A stretch of DNA of 64,000 nucleotides, taken from positions 1,430,501-1,494,500 of the forward strand of contig NZ_CP097267.1 of NCBI RefSeq assembly GCF_028473605.1, in the 5' to 3' direction. Shown one piece after another: positions 17,874 through 26,849 of this stretch; position 1 is the first letter of the stretch; each line of letters opens with the position of its first letter. Both the position numbers and the translations under genes were made by a program. This DNA is from Acidovorax sp. NCPPB 3576. GTDB taxonomy: Bacteria > Pseudomonadota > Gammaproteobacteria > Burkholderiales > Burkholderiaceae_C. The notes under the pieces were generated by a model. That model was given only the letters and a program-made list of their open reading frames with translations. It did no database searches and was not told the origin of the DNA.

Positions 17874-20090
17874 TCAGAACCGATACGTGCCCGTCATCGT
17901 GTAGGTGCGCCGCTGGCCGTAGAAGCAATCGCCGCGCGCCAGGCACTGGGTGATCTGCACCTTGTCGGCCAGGTTGACCACGTTGAAGGCCAGGCGCCAG
18001 CTGCCGGCGTCGTAGGCCGCCATGGCATCGGCGATGAGCGCCGATGGCGTGGTGATGGCGGTGGTGCCGGTCCATTGCGAGCCGGTGTAGCGCACGCCGG
18101 CGCCCACCGTCCAGCCGCCTCGCCCTTCGGCCGCGAAGCGGTGCATGAGCCAGCTCGATGCCGTGTGCTTGGGCACGCTGGCCACGGGCAGGCCCTGGTC
18201 GCCGGCGTTGCTGCGCGAGATGACGGCGTCGGTGTAGGCGTAGCCCACCGTCCAGTCCCAGCTGCGGGCCAGGCTGGCGGTCATCTCGGCCTCGAAGCCC
18301 TTGGTCTTCACCTCGCCGATCTGCAGGCTGTTGAGCGGGTTGGAGGGGTCGTTGGTCTTGCGGTTCTTCTCGCGCAACTGGTACACGGCGGCATAGGCGC
18401 TGATGCCCCGGTCCTGCGGCTGCCACTTCACGCCGGCTTCCCACTGCTCGCCGCGCTGGGGCTTGAACGGGGTGCCGAAGAAGTCCACGCCGCCCAGCGG
18501 CTGGAACGATTCGGAGTAGCCCACGTACGGTGCCCAGCCGCCATCGGCCTGGTAGGTGGCGCCCACGCGCTTGGTCCAGGCGGTGTCGTCCACGGCGGCG
18601 GCGGGGCGGCCGACCGTCTCGGTCTTGGCGCTGTCGTGGCGCAGGCCGAGCGTGGCCGTCCAGCGGCCCCAGCGGATCTGGTCCTGGGCGTAAAAGCCCA
18701 ACTGGCGCTGGGTGACGTTGGGCTGGCGCACCAGCGCGGAGGCCGAGGGCGCGGTGAAGTTGCCATACACCGGCGCGTACGCATCGATGCCCGAGATGGT
18801 CTGGAACCACGAGGACTGGCTGGTTTCGTTGCGCTGCGCGTCCATGCCGGCGAGCAGCGTGTGCTCGGTGGCGCCAGCCTGCACCTTGCCTTCGATCTGC
18901 GTATCCGCCAGCAGCAGGCGGCTGGAGTTGACCTGCCAGGAGGCGTCGCGCAGCAGCGTGCGGTTGTCCGCTTCGAACACCGGGCGCGCCGGCCGGCCGG
19001 TGGCGCGGTTGGCGGAGAAGCTGGTGTAGATGCTGCGGTAGTCCACCTCGCTCACGGTGCGGCGCAGGTTCTGGCGCACGGTCCAGTTATCGTTCAGGCG
19101 GTGGCTGAACAGGTAGCCCCAGGAGTTGTTCTCGGTGTCGAAGGCGTCCCAGCCCGGTTCGCTGATGAAGGTCGAGGTCGGGATCTGGCCGTAGGGGCTG
19201 GACAGCCGCGTGCCCTGCCAGGGGAAGAAGCCGATCAGCGAGCCGCTCTGGTCCTTCTGGTGCGTGAACTGCAGCGTGAGCGAGGTGGCCGCGTTGGGCT
19301 TCCAGGTGAGCGACGGGGCGAGGATGAGGCGGTCGTCGCTCACGTGGTTGACCTGCGAGTCGCTGTCGCGGCCTACGGCCACGAGCCGGTAGAGCCACTC
19401 GCCGTCCTGCGTGAGCGGGCCCGTCATGTCGGCGGCGATCTGCTTGCGCGCGTAGTTGCCCAGCTGCACCTGCACTTCGCGCAGCGGCTCGGCCTGCGGG
19501 CGCTTGCTGGTGAGGTTGAGCACACCGCCCACGCTGCCCTGGCCGTACAGCACGGACGAGGGGCCGCGCAAAAATTCGACGCGCTCCAGCAGGTAGGGTT
19601 CGGCCTTGGTGTTGTTGTAGGTGCCGTAGGTGCGCATCAGGCCGTCCTGGTACTGTGTCACGCTGCCGCCGCGCGCCGTGAAGCTGTCCACCCGGCTGTC
19701 GAAGTAGTTGGACACCATGCCGGCGGTGTAGGCCGTGGTCTGGCGCAGGGTCAGCGCGCCTTGCGCCTCCATCTGGTCGCGCGTGACGACGCTGATGGCC
19801 TGCGGGGTTTCGATGAGCGGCGTGTCGGTCTTGGTGGCCGACAGCGCCCGCTTGGCGACGAAGCCGCTGACGGGCGCGGTGGGGCTTTCCTGCTCGGTGC
19901 CGGCCTTGACGGTCACGGGGGCCAGGGTGGTTTCGGCCACGGGCGCGGCGGTCTGCGCATGGGTTGCTGAGGTACCCATGCCGCACAGCAGCGCGATCGC
20001 GGTGTGCAAGGCGGCAGCCAGGGGCAGGGGGCGGCAGGGCGTGCCATGGGAGCGCGGGGTGCGCGGGGTGCGCGGAGTGTGTGAAGGCAT
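17874..20090 (-). CDS. TonB-dependent siderophore receptor (second of locus)
   Basis: 738 aa outer-membrane receptor for a ferric siderophore. It has a signal peptide ending THAQ and a plug domain with IETPQAISVVTRDQM, FLRGPSSVLYGQGSVGGVLNLTSKRP and a DGL loop. A 22-strand barrel follows, ending in the aromatic terminal residue F (GTYRF) after FNVVNLADK. It belongs to the FhuA/FoxA/FhuE-type group; the siderophore cannot be named. The N-terminus has a repeated PRT tract from a 9-base tandem repeat (20051-20079). The ATG at 20090 is separated from its only AGGAG by a 17-base stem-loop belonging to a dispersed repeat, see findings. It is the last gene of the iron locus. Confidence 0.93.
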   Translation of the reverse strand: MPSHTPRTPRTPRSHGTPCRPLPLAAALHTAIALLCGMGTSATHAQTAAPVAETTLAPVTVKAGTEQESPTAPVSGFVAKRALSATKTDTPLIETPQAISVVTRDQMEAQGALTLRQTTAYTAGMVSNYFDSRVDSFTARGGSVTQYQDGLMRTYGTYNNTKAEPYLLERVEFLRGPSSVLYGQGSVGGVLNLTSKRPQAEPLREVQVQLGNYARKQIAADMTGPLTQDGEWLYRLVAVGRDSDSQVNHVSDDRLILAPSLTWKPNAATSLTLQFTHQKDQSGSLIGFFPWQGTRLSSPYGQIPTSTFISEPGWDAFDTENNSWGYLFSHRLNDNWTVRQNLRRTVSEVDYRSIYTSFSANRATGRPARPVFEADNRTLLRDASWQVNSSRLLLADTQIEGKVQAGATEHTLLAGMDAQRNETSQSSWFQTISGIDAYAPVYGNFTAPSASALVRQPNVTQRQLGFYAQDQIRWGRWTATLGLRHDSAKTETVGRPAAAVDDTAWTKRVGATYQADGGWAPYVGYSESFQPLGGVDFFGTPFKPQRGEQWEAGVKWQPQDRGISAYAAVYQLREKNRKTNDPSNPLNSLQIGEVKTKGFEAEMTASLARSWDWTVGYAYTDAVISRSNAGDQGLPVASVPKHTASSWLMHRFAAEGRGGWTVGAGVRYTGSQWTGTTAITTPSALIADAMAAYDAGSWRLAFNVVNLADKVQITQCLARGDCFYGQRRTYTMTGTYRF

Positions 20091-20150
20091 TTTGCTATTG
20101 AATTAATAGCGCTCCTGGCAATGAATCCGCTGGCAGGAGGGCTGGTTGAT
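20091..20150 (+). repeat. Dispersed stem-loop repeat, copy 2
   Basis: TTTGCTATTGAATTAATAGC with a diverged right half (CCGCTGGCAGGAGG). It abuts the TonB-receptor start codon. On the minus strand AGGAGC is followed by GCTATT-AATTC-AATAGC, AAA and ATG. Confidence 0.75.
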
Positions 20151-20251
20151 TGGAAAATGCAGCGCGCAGGGCGCCGCAGCGTTCACTGCGCGGTGGCAGT
20201 GAACGGTCTTCGGTGGGGAAGTGGCCCGTCAGCGCGGGCCGGGTGCAGCGG

Positions 20252-20971
20252 TCAGTGCGCGGCTGGGGCGGGCAGCGGGGGCGATTCCATGCCGGCCGCC
20301 TGCACGAAGGTCAGCGTGGTGAGGTAGCTGGCTTCGCCGTACTTCTCGCCTGCGTGTTCGCCGGGCTGCTTGTCGCTGTGCTTGACCTCGGCCACGTACT
20401 GGCCCTTCCAGGGCAGATCGAAGTGCACGGTGCCTTCGGCATTCGTGGCGGCCTCGCGTGCCCAGCCCGAGGGCGAGACCAGGGTCACCTGGGCCTTGGG
20501 CAGCGGCTTGCCGTTGAACACCACGCGCAGTTCGCCCGCCTTGCCGGTGGGCACCACGTCCAGCGGCGCGGTGGCTGCCACGGGCTGCGCAAGGCTCGCC
20601 ACCCAGCGCGCGGCGGGGCGCCACAGCAGCGGCGGCAGGCCGGCCTTGGTGCGTTCGATGAGCGGGTACGGCGCCTCGGCGAACAGCGTGTCGGCCGGCG
20701 CCGGCAGGGCGTAGGTGAACGCGGTGGCGGTGCGCTGGCCTTCGATGCGCCGGGCCTCGCCGCCGCGTGGGTGCTGCTGCTCCAGCACGGGCACGCCCTT
20801 GAACTTGTCGAGCGCGCCGGGCGATTTTTCCAGCAGGCCGTCGGCATATTCGCCGAACTGCACGCGGGCCTGGGCGCCGCTGGCCTCGATCCACACCTGG
20901 TGGGCCTGGGCGGCGGTGGCCGCCAGCGTGGACAGCAAGGCGGCGGTGATGGGCTTGAGCAAGGGGGACAT
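20252..20971 (-). CDS. DUF4198 periplasmic protein
   Basis: 239 aa. The signal peptide ends TAAQAH; mature protein starts HQVWIEA, the standard beginning of DUF4198 proteins. A C-terminal part with PLPKAQVTLVSPSGW and NAEGTVHFDLPWKGQYVAEVKH resembles the Ig-like carboxypeptidase-regulatory fold, which recurs in this family. DUF4198 proteins are periplasmic and occur beside TonB receptors and metal-uptake genes (NikK-like in nickel systems); a metal- or siderophore-handling role is inferred. ATG 20971 follows AGGAGC. It sits between the two TonB receptors, same strand. Confidence 0.88.
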   Translation of the reverse strand: MSPLLKPITAALLSTLAATAAQAHQVWIEASGAQARVQFGEYADGLLEKSPGALDKFKGVPVLEQQHPRGGEARRIEGQRTATAFTYALPAPADTLFAEAPYPLIERTKAGLPPLLWRPAARWVASLAQPVAATAPLDVVPTGKAGELRVVFNGKPLPKAQVTLVSPSGWAREAATNAEGTVHFDLPWKGQYVAEVKHSDKQPGEHAGEKYGEASYLTTLTFVQAAGMESPPLPAPAAH

Positions 20972-21008
20972 CGAAAAGCTCCTGTGAAGACAGAGGTTGG
21001 GAAAACGG

Positions 21009-21068
21009 TTTGCTATTAAATTAATAGCTATATCCCCTAGGGGAATATGCGGTAGAGGCCTTTTTGAT
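21009..21068 (+). repeat. Dispersed stem-loop repeat, copy 3
   Basis: TTTGCTATTAAATTAATAGC, then CCCCTAGGGGAATATGCGG and AGGCCTTTTTGATG. This is one of the most complete copies, in the gap between TonB receptor 1 and the DUF4198 gene. Confidence 0.85.
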
Positions 21069-21112
21069 GCGGACGGCCTTGGGCGCCGGCCGCCGGCATC
21101 CGGCCCCCCCGC

Positions 21113-23236
21113 TCAGTAGCGCGCCTTGAGCGCCACCGTCACGCGGCGCGGCTCGCCGTAGAAGTTCTGGCGGCCCAGGCTGGAGACCTTCTCGTAGTAG
21201 GTCTTGTCGAACAGGTTGTCCACGTTCAGGCTCACCGAGACCTTGTCGTTGATCTGGTAGGCCACCTGGGCGTTGAACAGCGCGTAGTCGCCCGAGGTCA
21301 GGCGCACCGTGCCGCTTTGCGCGAAGAACTCGCTGCGGTAGCTCATGCCGCCGCCCACGCTCAGTCCCTGCAGCACTGGGCCCTTGAAGGCATAGCGCGT
21401 GGACAGGTTCACGCTGTGGCGCGGCGTGATGGGGCTGAACACCTGGCCCTGCTGCGACACGGGGGCCTGCAGGTACTTGGTGGCTGTGAAGGCGTAGCCG
21501 GCCAGCACGTCCCAGCCGGGCGCGACCTGGCCGCTGACCTCGGTCTCGAAGCCCTGCGCGCGCACCTTGCCGCCGGCCAGGGACGCGGTGGGAACGTCCG
21601 GGTCGGCGATGGCACGGTCCTTGTCCAGGATGCGGAAGAGGGCGAAGTGCGTCTGCAGGCGCTTGTTCAAAAACTCGCCCTTCACGCCCGCCTCGATCTG
21701 CGAGCCCGAACGCGGCGCGAGCAGTTGCCCTGCGCGGTCCAGGCTGGACTGCACCACGAAGGTTTCGGCGTAGCTCGTGTAGGCCGACAGGTTCTCGTTC
21801 AGCTCGTAGATCGCCGCCACCGAGGGGATGAACTGCCGCCCCGGGTCGGCCGTGGCTGTGGTCTGGCCCGTGCTGAGCGTGCGCGTTTCGGCCTTGGCCC
21901 AGGACAGGCGCCCGCCCGCCAGCACTTTCAGGCGCTCGGCCACGCTGATCTGCGCCTGGCCGTACAGCGCATTCTCGGTGCGCCGCGTGGCGCTTTGAAA
22001 GCCCGGCAGCGTGATGTTCGGGTAGGGCAGGTCGTACTGCGGATTGAAGATGTTGGCCGTGCGGCTGAGCCCGAAGGCGGAGTTGCCGTCCAGGCTCTCG
22101 CTGGTCGTGTGGCTCACGCCCAGCAGCACGCGGTGCGTGCGGCCAGCCAGCGACAGCGGCGAGGCGATGTACAGGTCGTAGTTGCGGTCCTGCACGTCCT
22201 GCTGGAAGTCCACCGACTGCAACTGGTAGGTGCCGTTGGCCGCCACCGCGGAGTTGGCGCGCACCGAGCGGTACAGCGATTCGCGGTGCACGTCGCGCGC
22301 CGCGAACTTGACCAGCCCGCCGTTGGGCAGGCGGTGCTCCAGCTCGGCGAAGGTGTCGGTGCTGTCCAGGTCCTGCCGGTTGGCGGCGATGCCGGCGAAG
22401 GTGGAGCGCGGCACGTCCAGCAGCCGGCCGTCGGCATAGGCGGGCAGGCCCTGGTCCACCGTGGCGCGCACCTTCTGGCGCGTGTGTCCGATCGACAGCG
22501 TGGTGGCGGAGGTGATGTCCAGCTCCAGCGTGCCGTAGCCCAGCGTCTTGTCGTTCTTCAGCGTGGCGACGTGGCTTTCGCGGTCGTCCTTCACCGCCAC
22601 CACGCGGCCGCGCAGCGTGCCAGCGGCGTTGAGCGCGCCGGTCAGGTCCACGTCGGCGCGGCGCATGTTCCACGAACCCGCGGACACGTTGGCGTTCAGC
22701 CCCAGGGCGGATTGAGCGCGCTTGCGCACCAGGTTGATGGTGCCGCCCGGCTCGCTGGCGCCCTGCAGCAGGCCGGACGGGCCGCGCAGCACTTCGATGC
22801 GGTCGTAGATGGCGGTGTCCATCGCGGTGGCGAAGTTGGCGCCCTGCGGAATGGGCACGCCGTCCAGCAGCACCGCGCCGATGTCGAAACCGCGCGACTG
22901 GATGGTGTTGTAGTTGCCCGCGCCATCCAGGCGCGTCACGTTCACGCCGGTGGTCTGCTTGACGGCATCCTCCAGCTTGGTGAGGTTCATGTCATCGAGC
23001 CGCTGGCGCGTGATCACGCTCACCGACTGCGGCGTCTCGCGCGGCGACTGAACCAGCTTGCCCACGCTGATCTCGCGGGCGATGTACTGGCCCGAGCCTT
23101 CGGTGGCCTCGCCCTGCGGGGCGTCGGTCACCTTCACCTCGGGCAGGGCGGCGGTGGGCACTGCCGTCTGGGCGTGCGCGGTGGCTGCGGCGAGCAACGC
23201 AGCCGCGGTGAGGGCGTTCAGGGGAGGCAATCGCAT
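21113..23236 (-). CDS. TonB-dependent siderophore receptor (first of locus)
   Basis: 707 aa. Signal peptide to ATAHAQ; plug with RETPQSVSVITRQRLDDM, IQSRGFDIGAVLLDGVPI and VLRGPSGLLQGASEPGGTIN; barrel ending in DNLFDKTYYEKVSS, FYGEPRRVTVALKARY. The plug motifs match the FhuE/FpvA-like receptors for coprogen- or pyoverdine-type ferric siderophores. The ligand is not determined. It lies 141 bases downstream of the DUF3325 gene and probably belongs to the same Fur-controlled unit, although a separate promoter in that gap cannot be excluded. Confidence 0.94.
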   Translation of the reverse strand: MRLPPLNALTAAALLAAATAHAQTAVPTAALPEVKVTDAPQGEATEGSGQYIAREISVGKLVQSPRETPQSVSVITRQRLDDMNLTKLEDAVKQTTGVNVTRLDGAGNYNTIQSRGFDIGAVLLDGVPIPQGANFATAMDTAIYDRIEVLRGPSGLLQGASEPGGTINLVRKRAQSALGLNANVSAGSWNMRRADVDLTGALNAAGTLRGRVVAVKDDRESHVATLKNDKTLGYGTLELDITSATTLSIGHTRQKVRATVDQGLPAYADGRLLDVPRSTFAGIAANRQDLDSTDTFAELEHRLPNGGLVKFAARDVHRESLYRSVRANSAVAANGTYQLQSVDFQQDVQDRNYDLYIASPLSLAGRTHRVLLGVSHTTSESLDGNSAFGLSRTANIFNPQYDLPYPNITLPGFQSATRRTENALYGQAQISVAERLKVLAGGRLSWAKAETRTLSTGQTTATADPGRQFIPSVAAIYELNENLSAYTSYAETFVVQSSLDRAGQLLAPRSGSQIEAGVKGEFLNKRLQTHFALFRILDKDRAIADPDVPTASLAGGKVRAQGFETEVSGQVAPGWDVLAGYAFTATKYLQAPVSQQGQVFSPITPRHSVNLSTRYAFKGPVLQGLSVGGGMSYRSEFFAQSGTVRLTSGDYALFNAQVAYQINDKVSVSLNVDNLFDKTYYEKVSSLGRQNFYGEPRRVTVALKARY

Positions 23237-23377
23237 GAAAGGCTTTCCGTCGATGAAAGAAACGACACGGCGTGGATGAATTGGCTTCCCGCGCGCCAGA
23301 GGCTGGTGTGCGGGTGGCTGAAAAAAGAAATCGATAGCCAGGCGGGGAGCGGGCCCTCGCCCGCGCTGCCGCGCGGC

Positions 23378-23704
23378 CTAGAGCGCCAGGGCCAGCAAGG
23401 CCGCGGCGGCCGCCACCAGGCCCAGAACGGGCAGTCGGCGCGGCTGCCAGGTGGCCACGGCGGTGGCGCACACGGCGGCCAGCGAAAGGGCCATGGTCCA
23501 CCACGTCACGCTGAGCGCGGCGGTGCTGTCGCCCGGCCAGCCGGCGGCATGCGCGAGCGACAGCGCCAGCAGCGCCCAGCCCACGCGGCGCAGCGTGCGC
23601 AGCTGGCGTTCGCCGCCTTCGCGGTTCCAGGCATCCTGGTGGTGGCGGTCCATGCCCAGCGCAAGGCCCGACCAGCCGGCAAAGCAGAGAAAGAATTCGA
23701 ACAT
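23378..23704 (-). CDS. DUF3325 iron-uptake membrane protein
   Basis: 108 aa, about three hydrophobic segments (FFLCFAGWSGLALGMDRHHQ at the start, LLALSLAHAAGW, then the C-terminal [15 protein letters not shown]). The start with an early G-M-D-R-H pattern is typical of DUF3325, a small inner-membrane protein found with PepSY and DUF3649 genes in proteobacterial iron loci. It starts 5 bases after the PepSY stop, so it is co-translated. Precise function unknown. Confidence 0.82.
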   Translation of the reverse strand: MFEFFLCFAGWSGLALGMDRHHQDAWNREGGERQLRTLRRVGWALLALSLAHAAGWPGDSTAALSVTWWTMALSLAAVCATAVATWQPRRLPVLGLVAAAAALLALAL

Positions 23705-23709
23705 GGCGG

Positions 23710-25398
23710 TCAGGCTCCTGCGGCAGGGGTGGAAGGGGTGGAGGGCGTGGAAGGGGACGCAGTGCTGCCGGTGTCCTTGGCCGAACGGCCGTGGGCTGCC
23801 GCGGCGGCTTGCAGGCCCCGCGCCGGGCGCAGGCGCCAGGCCATCCAGCCCAGCAGCGCGCCGGTGAACAGGAACGACAGGTCCATGCCCGCCCACATCC
23901 ATTCGCCGGCCGGCAGCGTCACGCCCAGGTGCGTGTGCGTGGTGAAGGCGTTCAACACGGGCAGCGCGGCGAACACCGCGCCCGCCAGGCCCAGCAGCAC
24001 GCTCCAGCCCCAGCGGTCCGGTCGAACGATGCCGATCAGCAGGGCCAGGCCCCAGGCGCCGAAGAAGCACGCCAGCTCGGCATCGGCGCGGCCTTCCAGG
24101 TCCAGCGGCAGCAGCCGGTTGGAGGCCAGGAACACGCCCGTGGCCAGCGGCAGGCCGCCCAGCAGGGCCACGTTGAGGCTGGCCACCAGGCGCTCGCCGC
24201 GTTTGAGCGGCGGCGCGGCGGCGCCCTTGCGCTGCGCCTGCTGGCGGCGCTTGACGCTCCACAGCACCATGCCGGTGGCGATCATCAGGCTCCCCAGCAC
24301 GCCGAAGCCGAACAGGCCCCAGCGCATGCCGGGCCCGGCGAAGCGCGCCAGGTGCAGGCCGTAGATCACGCGGTAGGTGCGCAGGGCGGGGGAGTCGGGG
24401 TCCATCCGCGCGAGCGTCTCGCCAGTGGCGGCATCGAAGCGCATGCGGGCGGGGCCGTACTGCAGGCGGTCGCCGTCGTGGCGGGTGACCTCGATCACCG
24501 CCCGGTCGCCGTCGCGGCGGGCGCTGAGCCCGCCGATGCGTGCATCGCCCCAGGTGCGGTGTGCGCTGGCCAGCAGGGGCGCCAGATCGGTCAGGGGCAG
24601 CGCCGGGGCGGCCTCGCCCGGCGCGCGGCGCGCGCTGCGCCCCGAGGCCGTGTCGCCCTGCATCTCGGCGAAGTACGTCTGTGAATCCGTGCCCTTGGGG
24701 CCGGGGTAGGCGGCGGCAATCCCTGAGGGCATGTACATCGAGTGGAAGATCATCAGCCCGCTGAAGGTGATCATCAGATAGAACGGCAGCACCAGCACGC
24801 CCGAGACGTTGTGCGCGTCCAGCCACGCCCGCTGCCCGCCCTTGGTGGGCCGGAAGGTGAAGAAGTCCTTGAAGATGCGCCGGTGCGTGACCACGCCGGT
24901 CAGCAGCGCGATGAACATCAGCATCGTCGCCACGCCCACCACCCAGCGGCCCTCCAGCGTCCAGCGGCCCTTCTGCGCGGTGCGCAGCTCGAAGTGGAAG
25001 CGGTAGAAGAACTCGCCGCCCATGGTGTCGCGCGTCTCGATGGCCTCGCCAGTCTGCGGGTTCATCAGCAGGGTCTTGAAGCGCCCGCCCTCCTTGCCGC
25101 GCCACAGGATGGTCACGCCGGGCTGGCGCTCGTCGGGCAGGCGCATGAACCACTGCGTCACGTCCGGCGACTTGCGGTGCAGCGCCTGCTGCGCGCGCTC
25201 GGCCACGTCGGCGCTGGCGGGCGGCAGGGCATGCAGCTCGGGCCGCATCCACAGGTTGAATTCGGTCTTGAAAAAGCTCAGCGTGCCGGTGAAGAAAATG
25301 GCGAACAGCAGCCAGCCCAGGATCAGGCCTGACCAGGTGTGCAGCCAGGCCATGGCCTGGCGGAAGCCTTCGCGCTCGGGTGCGGCCTGAGGCTTCAT
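23710..25398 (-). CDS. PepSY-associated membrane protein, putative ferric-siderophore reductase
   Basis: 562 aa. Membrane helices lie at about residues 17-40 (WLHTWSGLILGWLLFAIFF), 150-170, 205-225 and 345-365, plus four near the C-terminus, with a large periplasmic loop holding PepSY-like repeats. Conserved histidines in or next to helices (HTWSG, FYRFHFEL, DAHNVSG, YGLHLARF) fit heme-binding sites, as proposed for the FoxB/FsrB group that reduces ferric siderophores. A C-terminal PST-repeat tail is low-complexity. It starts at ATG 25398, overlapping the upstream stop (ATGA), which shows translational coupling with DUF3649. The reductase role is inferred from family and context. Confidence 0.9.
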   Translation of the reverse strand: MKPQAAPEREGFRQAMAWLHTWSGLILGWLLFAIFFTGTLSFFKTEFNLWMRPELHALPPASADVAERAQQALHRKSPDVTQWFMRLPDERQPGVTILWRGKEGGRFKTLLMNPQTGEAIETRDTMGGEFFYRFHFELRTAQKGRWTLEGRWVVGVATMLMFIALLTGVVTHRRIFKDFFTFRPTKGGQRAWLDAHNVSGVLVLPFYLMITFSGLMIFHSMYMPSGIAAAYPGPKGTDSQTYFAEMQGDTASGRSARRAPGEAAPALPLTDLAPLLASAHRTWGDARIGGLSARRDGDRAVIEVTRHDGDRLQYGPARMRFDAATGETLARMDPDSPALRTYRVIYGLHLARFAGPGMRWGLFGFGVLGSLMIATGMVLWSVKRRQQAQRKGAAAPPLKRGERLVASLNVALLGGLPLATGVFLASNRLLPLDLEGRADAELACFFGAWGLALLIGIVRPDRWGWSVLLGLAGAVFAALPVLNAFTTHTHLGVTLPAGEWMWAGMDLSFLFTGALLGWMAWRLRPARGLQAAAAAHGRSAKDTGSTASPSTPSTPSTPAAGA

Positions 25399-25700
25399 GC
25401 GCCCTCCAGCCAGCGCGGCGCCATCGCCAGCGCGCCCAGGGCGAGCGCCGGCAGCCCGAGCGCGCCCCACGCGCCCCAGGCCGTGCGCGCATAGAAGGCC
25501 CAGGCCACCGCGCAGGCATAGACCAGCCACGACAGCAGCGTGGCCGTGAGCACTGCCTCCACGCGCGCCATGAACGGCATCAGACCGAGGGTGAGGGCGG
25601 CGGTGAAGGCCGCCGCCAGCGCGTAGCCGCCGAGCCCACCCGCCAGTGCGCGGGAGGTGATCGCCAGGCGGTAGCGCCAGTCGAGCCGGGCCGCCTTCAT
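25395..25700 (-). CDS. DUF3649 iron-uptake membrane protein
   Basis: 101 aa with three predicted membrane helices: RALAGGLGGYALAAAFTAAL, VLTATLLSWLVYACAVAWAF and LGLPALALGALAMAP. The sequence begins RYRLAITSRALAGGLGGY, characteristic of DUF3649 proteins that precede PepSY-type reductases in iron loci. The stop codon overlaps the PepSY start. It is the first gene of the minus-strand iron unit, about 200 bases downstream of a Fur-like box. Confidence 0.85.
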   Translation of the reverse strand: MKAARLDWRYRLAITSRALAGGLGGYALAAAFTAALTLGLMPFMARVEAVLTATLLSWLVYACAVAWAFYARTAWGAWGALGLPALALGALAMAPRWLEGA

Positions 25701-25903
25701 GGCCGGACGGCGCCCGCCGAAGCGATGGCGCCCACGTGGGGGCAGGGGGCGGACGAAAAGGGATTGGCTGGGGTGGCGAAACAGGCGCGCGCAGGACAGT
25801 GCAGCATCGAAGGCTCCATGCAGGTTGGGGCGCTGGCTGCAGGCGGGGCACGAAGGGCCCTGGGCGAACTGACTGGCTGGCTAGGCCGGTATTCTAGGTT
25901 TCA

Positions 25904-25918
25904 TGAGAATCGTTCGCA
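25904..25918 (-). promoter_or_regulatory. Fur-box-like operator of iron locus
   Basis: TGAGAAT-C-GTTCGCA matches the 7-1-7 pattern TGAGAAT-N-ATTCTCA at 12 of 14 arm positions. It is upstream of the DUF3649 gene and just downstream of bfr. It is compared with the perfect copy at 33194-33208 in this window. Confidence 0.6.
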
Positions 25919-26090
25919 TTCCGTTGTGTGCAATCGCAACAAACAGTGGGAACTTGAGCGCCATGGGCACGCCACCTGATGCGTGCGCGCCACACTTCGG
26001 GCGGCGTGGCCGGGCCAGAAACGACAAACCGGCCCGAAGGCCGGCTGGAGCGCGGGGCGCCCGGGGGGCGGGCGCCGGGCGGGCGGGGCG

Positions 26091-26567
26091 TTATTCGATC
26101 TCGCCCATCTGCGACTGCAGGTAATTCTGCAGTCCGACCTTGGCCACCAGGTCGATCTGCGTTTCGAGAAAGTCGATGTGCTCTTCGGTGTCGTCCAGGA
26201 TGCCCTGGAGCAGATCGCGCGAGACATAGTCGCGCACCGTTTCGCAATGGGCGATGCCGTCCTTGATGGTGGCCTGGGCGCCGCGCTCGGAGCGCAGGTC
26301 GCATTCGAGGATCTCGGGCACGTCCTCGCCGACTTGCAGCTTGGCCAGGTCCTGCAGGTTGGGCAGGCCGTCCAGCATGAAGATGCGGTCCATGAGCTTG
26401 TCGGCATGCTTCATCTCGCCGATCGACTCTTCGTATTCCTTCTTCGCCAGCTTGTCGAAGCCCCAGTGCTTGAGCATCCGGTAGTGCAGGAAATACTGGT
26501 TGATGGCCGTCAGTTCGTTCTTGAGCTGGGCCTGCAGATGCGAAATGACCTGTGCGTCGCCTTGCAT
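26091..26567 (-). CDS. bfr: Bacterioferritin
   Basis: 158 aa, the standard size. It stores iron in a 24-subunit shell. Ferroxidase ligands Glu18, Glu51 and His54 and the heme ligand Met52 are all in place (LKNELTAINQYFLHYRML; ESIGEMKHADKLMDR), with the second half carrying ECDLRSERGAQATIKDGI and DDTEEHIDFLETQI. ATG 26567 has AAGGAG upstream. It stands alone on the minus strand beside the iron locus and divergent from ahpC, which fits joint control of iron and peroxide. Confidence 0.96.
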   Translation of the reverse strand: MQGDAQVISHLQAQLKNELTAINQYFLHYRMLKHWGFDKLAKKEYEESIGEMKHADKLMDRIFMLDGLPNLQDLAKLQVGEDVPEILECDLRSERGAQATIKDGIAHCETVRDYVSRDLLQGILDDTEEHIDFLETQIDLVAKVGLQNYLQSQMGEIE

Positions 26568-26743
26568 GGAGATTCTCCTTGTGTGGGTTTGGGGTGCGAT
26601 TGTCATGACGCGGGCCATGCGGCGCAAGGCAATCTCCCTGCCAGGCCGGTATGGCTGCGTTTGATGCTGAGTTGTGTTCGCGTTGACCGTCCTCAGATAC
26701 AGTCATTCGCCCCCGGCCCGTGCCCCGCAGTCCCTCGCTTGAT

Positions 26744-26780
26744 ATAGCCTGTGGCAATTGACTTGATGAAGTCAATTAAT
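26744..26780 (+). promoter_or_regulatory. Possible OxyR site and inverted repeat upstream of ahpC
   Basis: A perfect 9-bp inverted repeat AATTGACTT-GATG-AAGTCAATT (26756-26777) lies about 75 bases before the ahpC ATG. In the four-quartet OxyR spacing, the quartets read ATAG, CAAT, ATGA, TAAT, which is 11 of 16 matches to the consensus. Suggestive only. Confidence 0.35.
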
Positions 26781-26849
26781 TGGATTGATGGGTTGGGAGC
26801 GCCTAAACTTCAGTTTTTCGTGTTCAGCCATCAACCTAGGAAACAGCAA

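Noticed and set aside
18075..19970. 631-codon plus-strand frame opposite the TonB receptor
   Set aside because: Antisense shadow; the minus frame encodes a full TonB receptor.
21317..24364. 1015-codon plus-strand frame opposite the iron locus
   Set aside because: Spans several real minus-strand genes with shadow-type composition.
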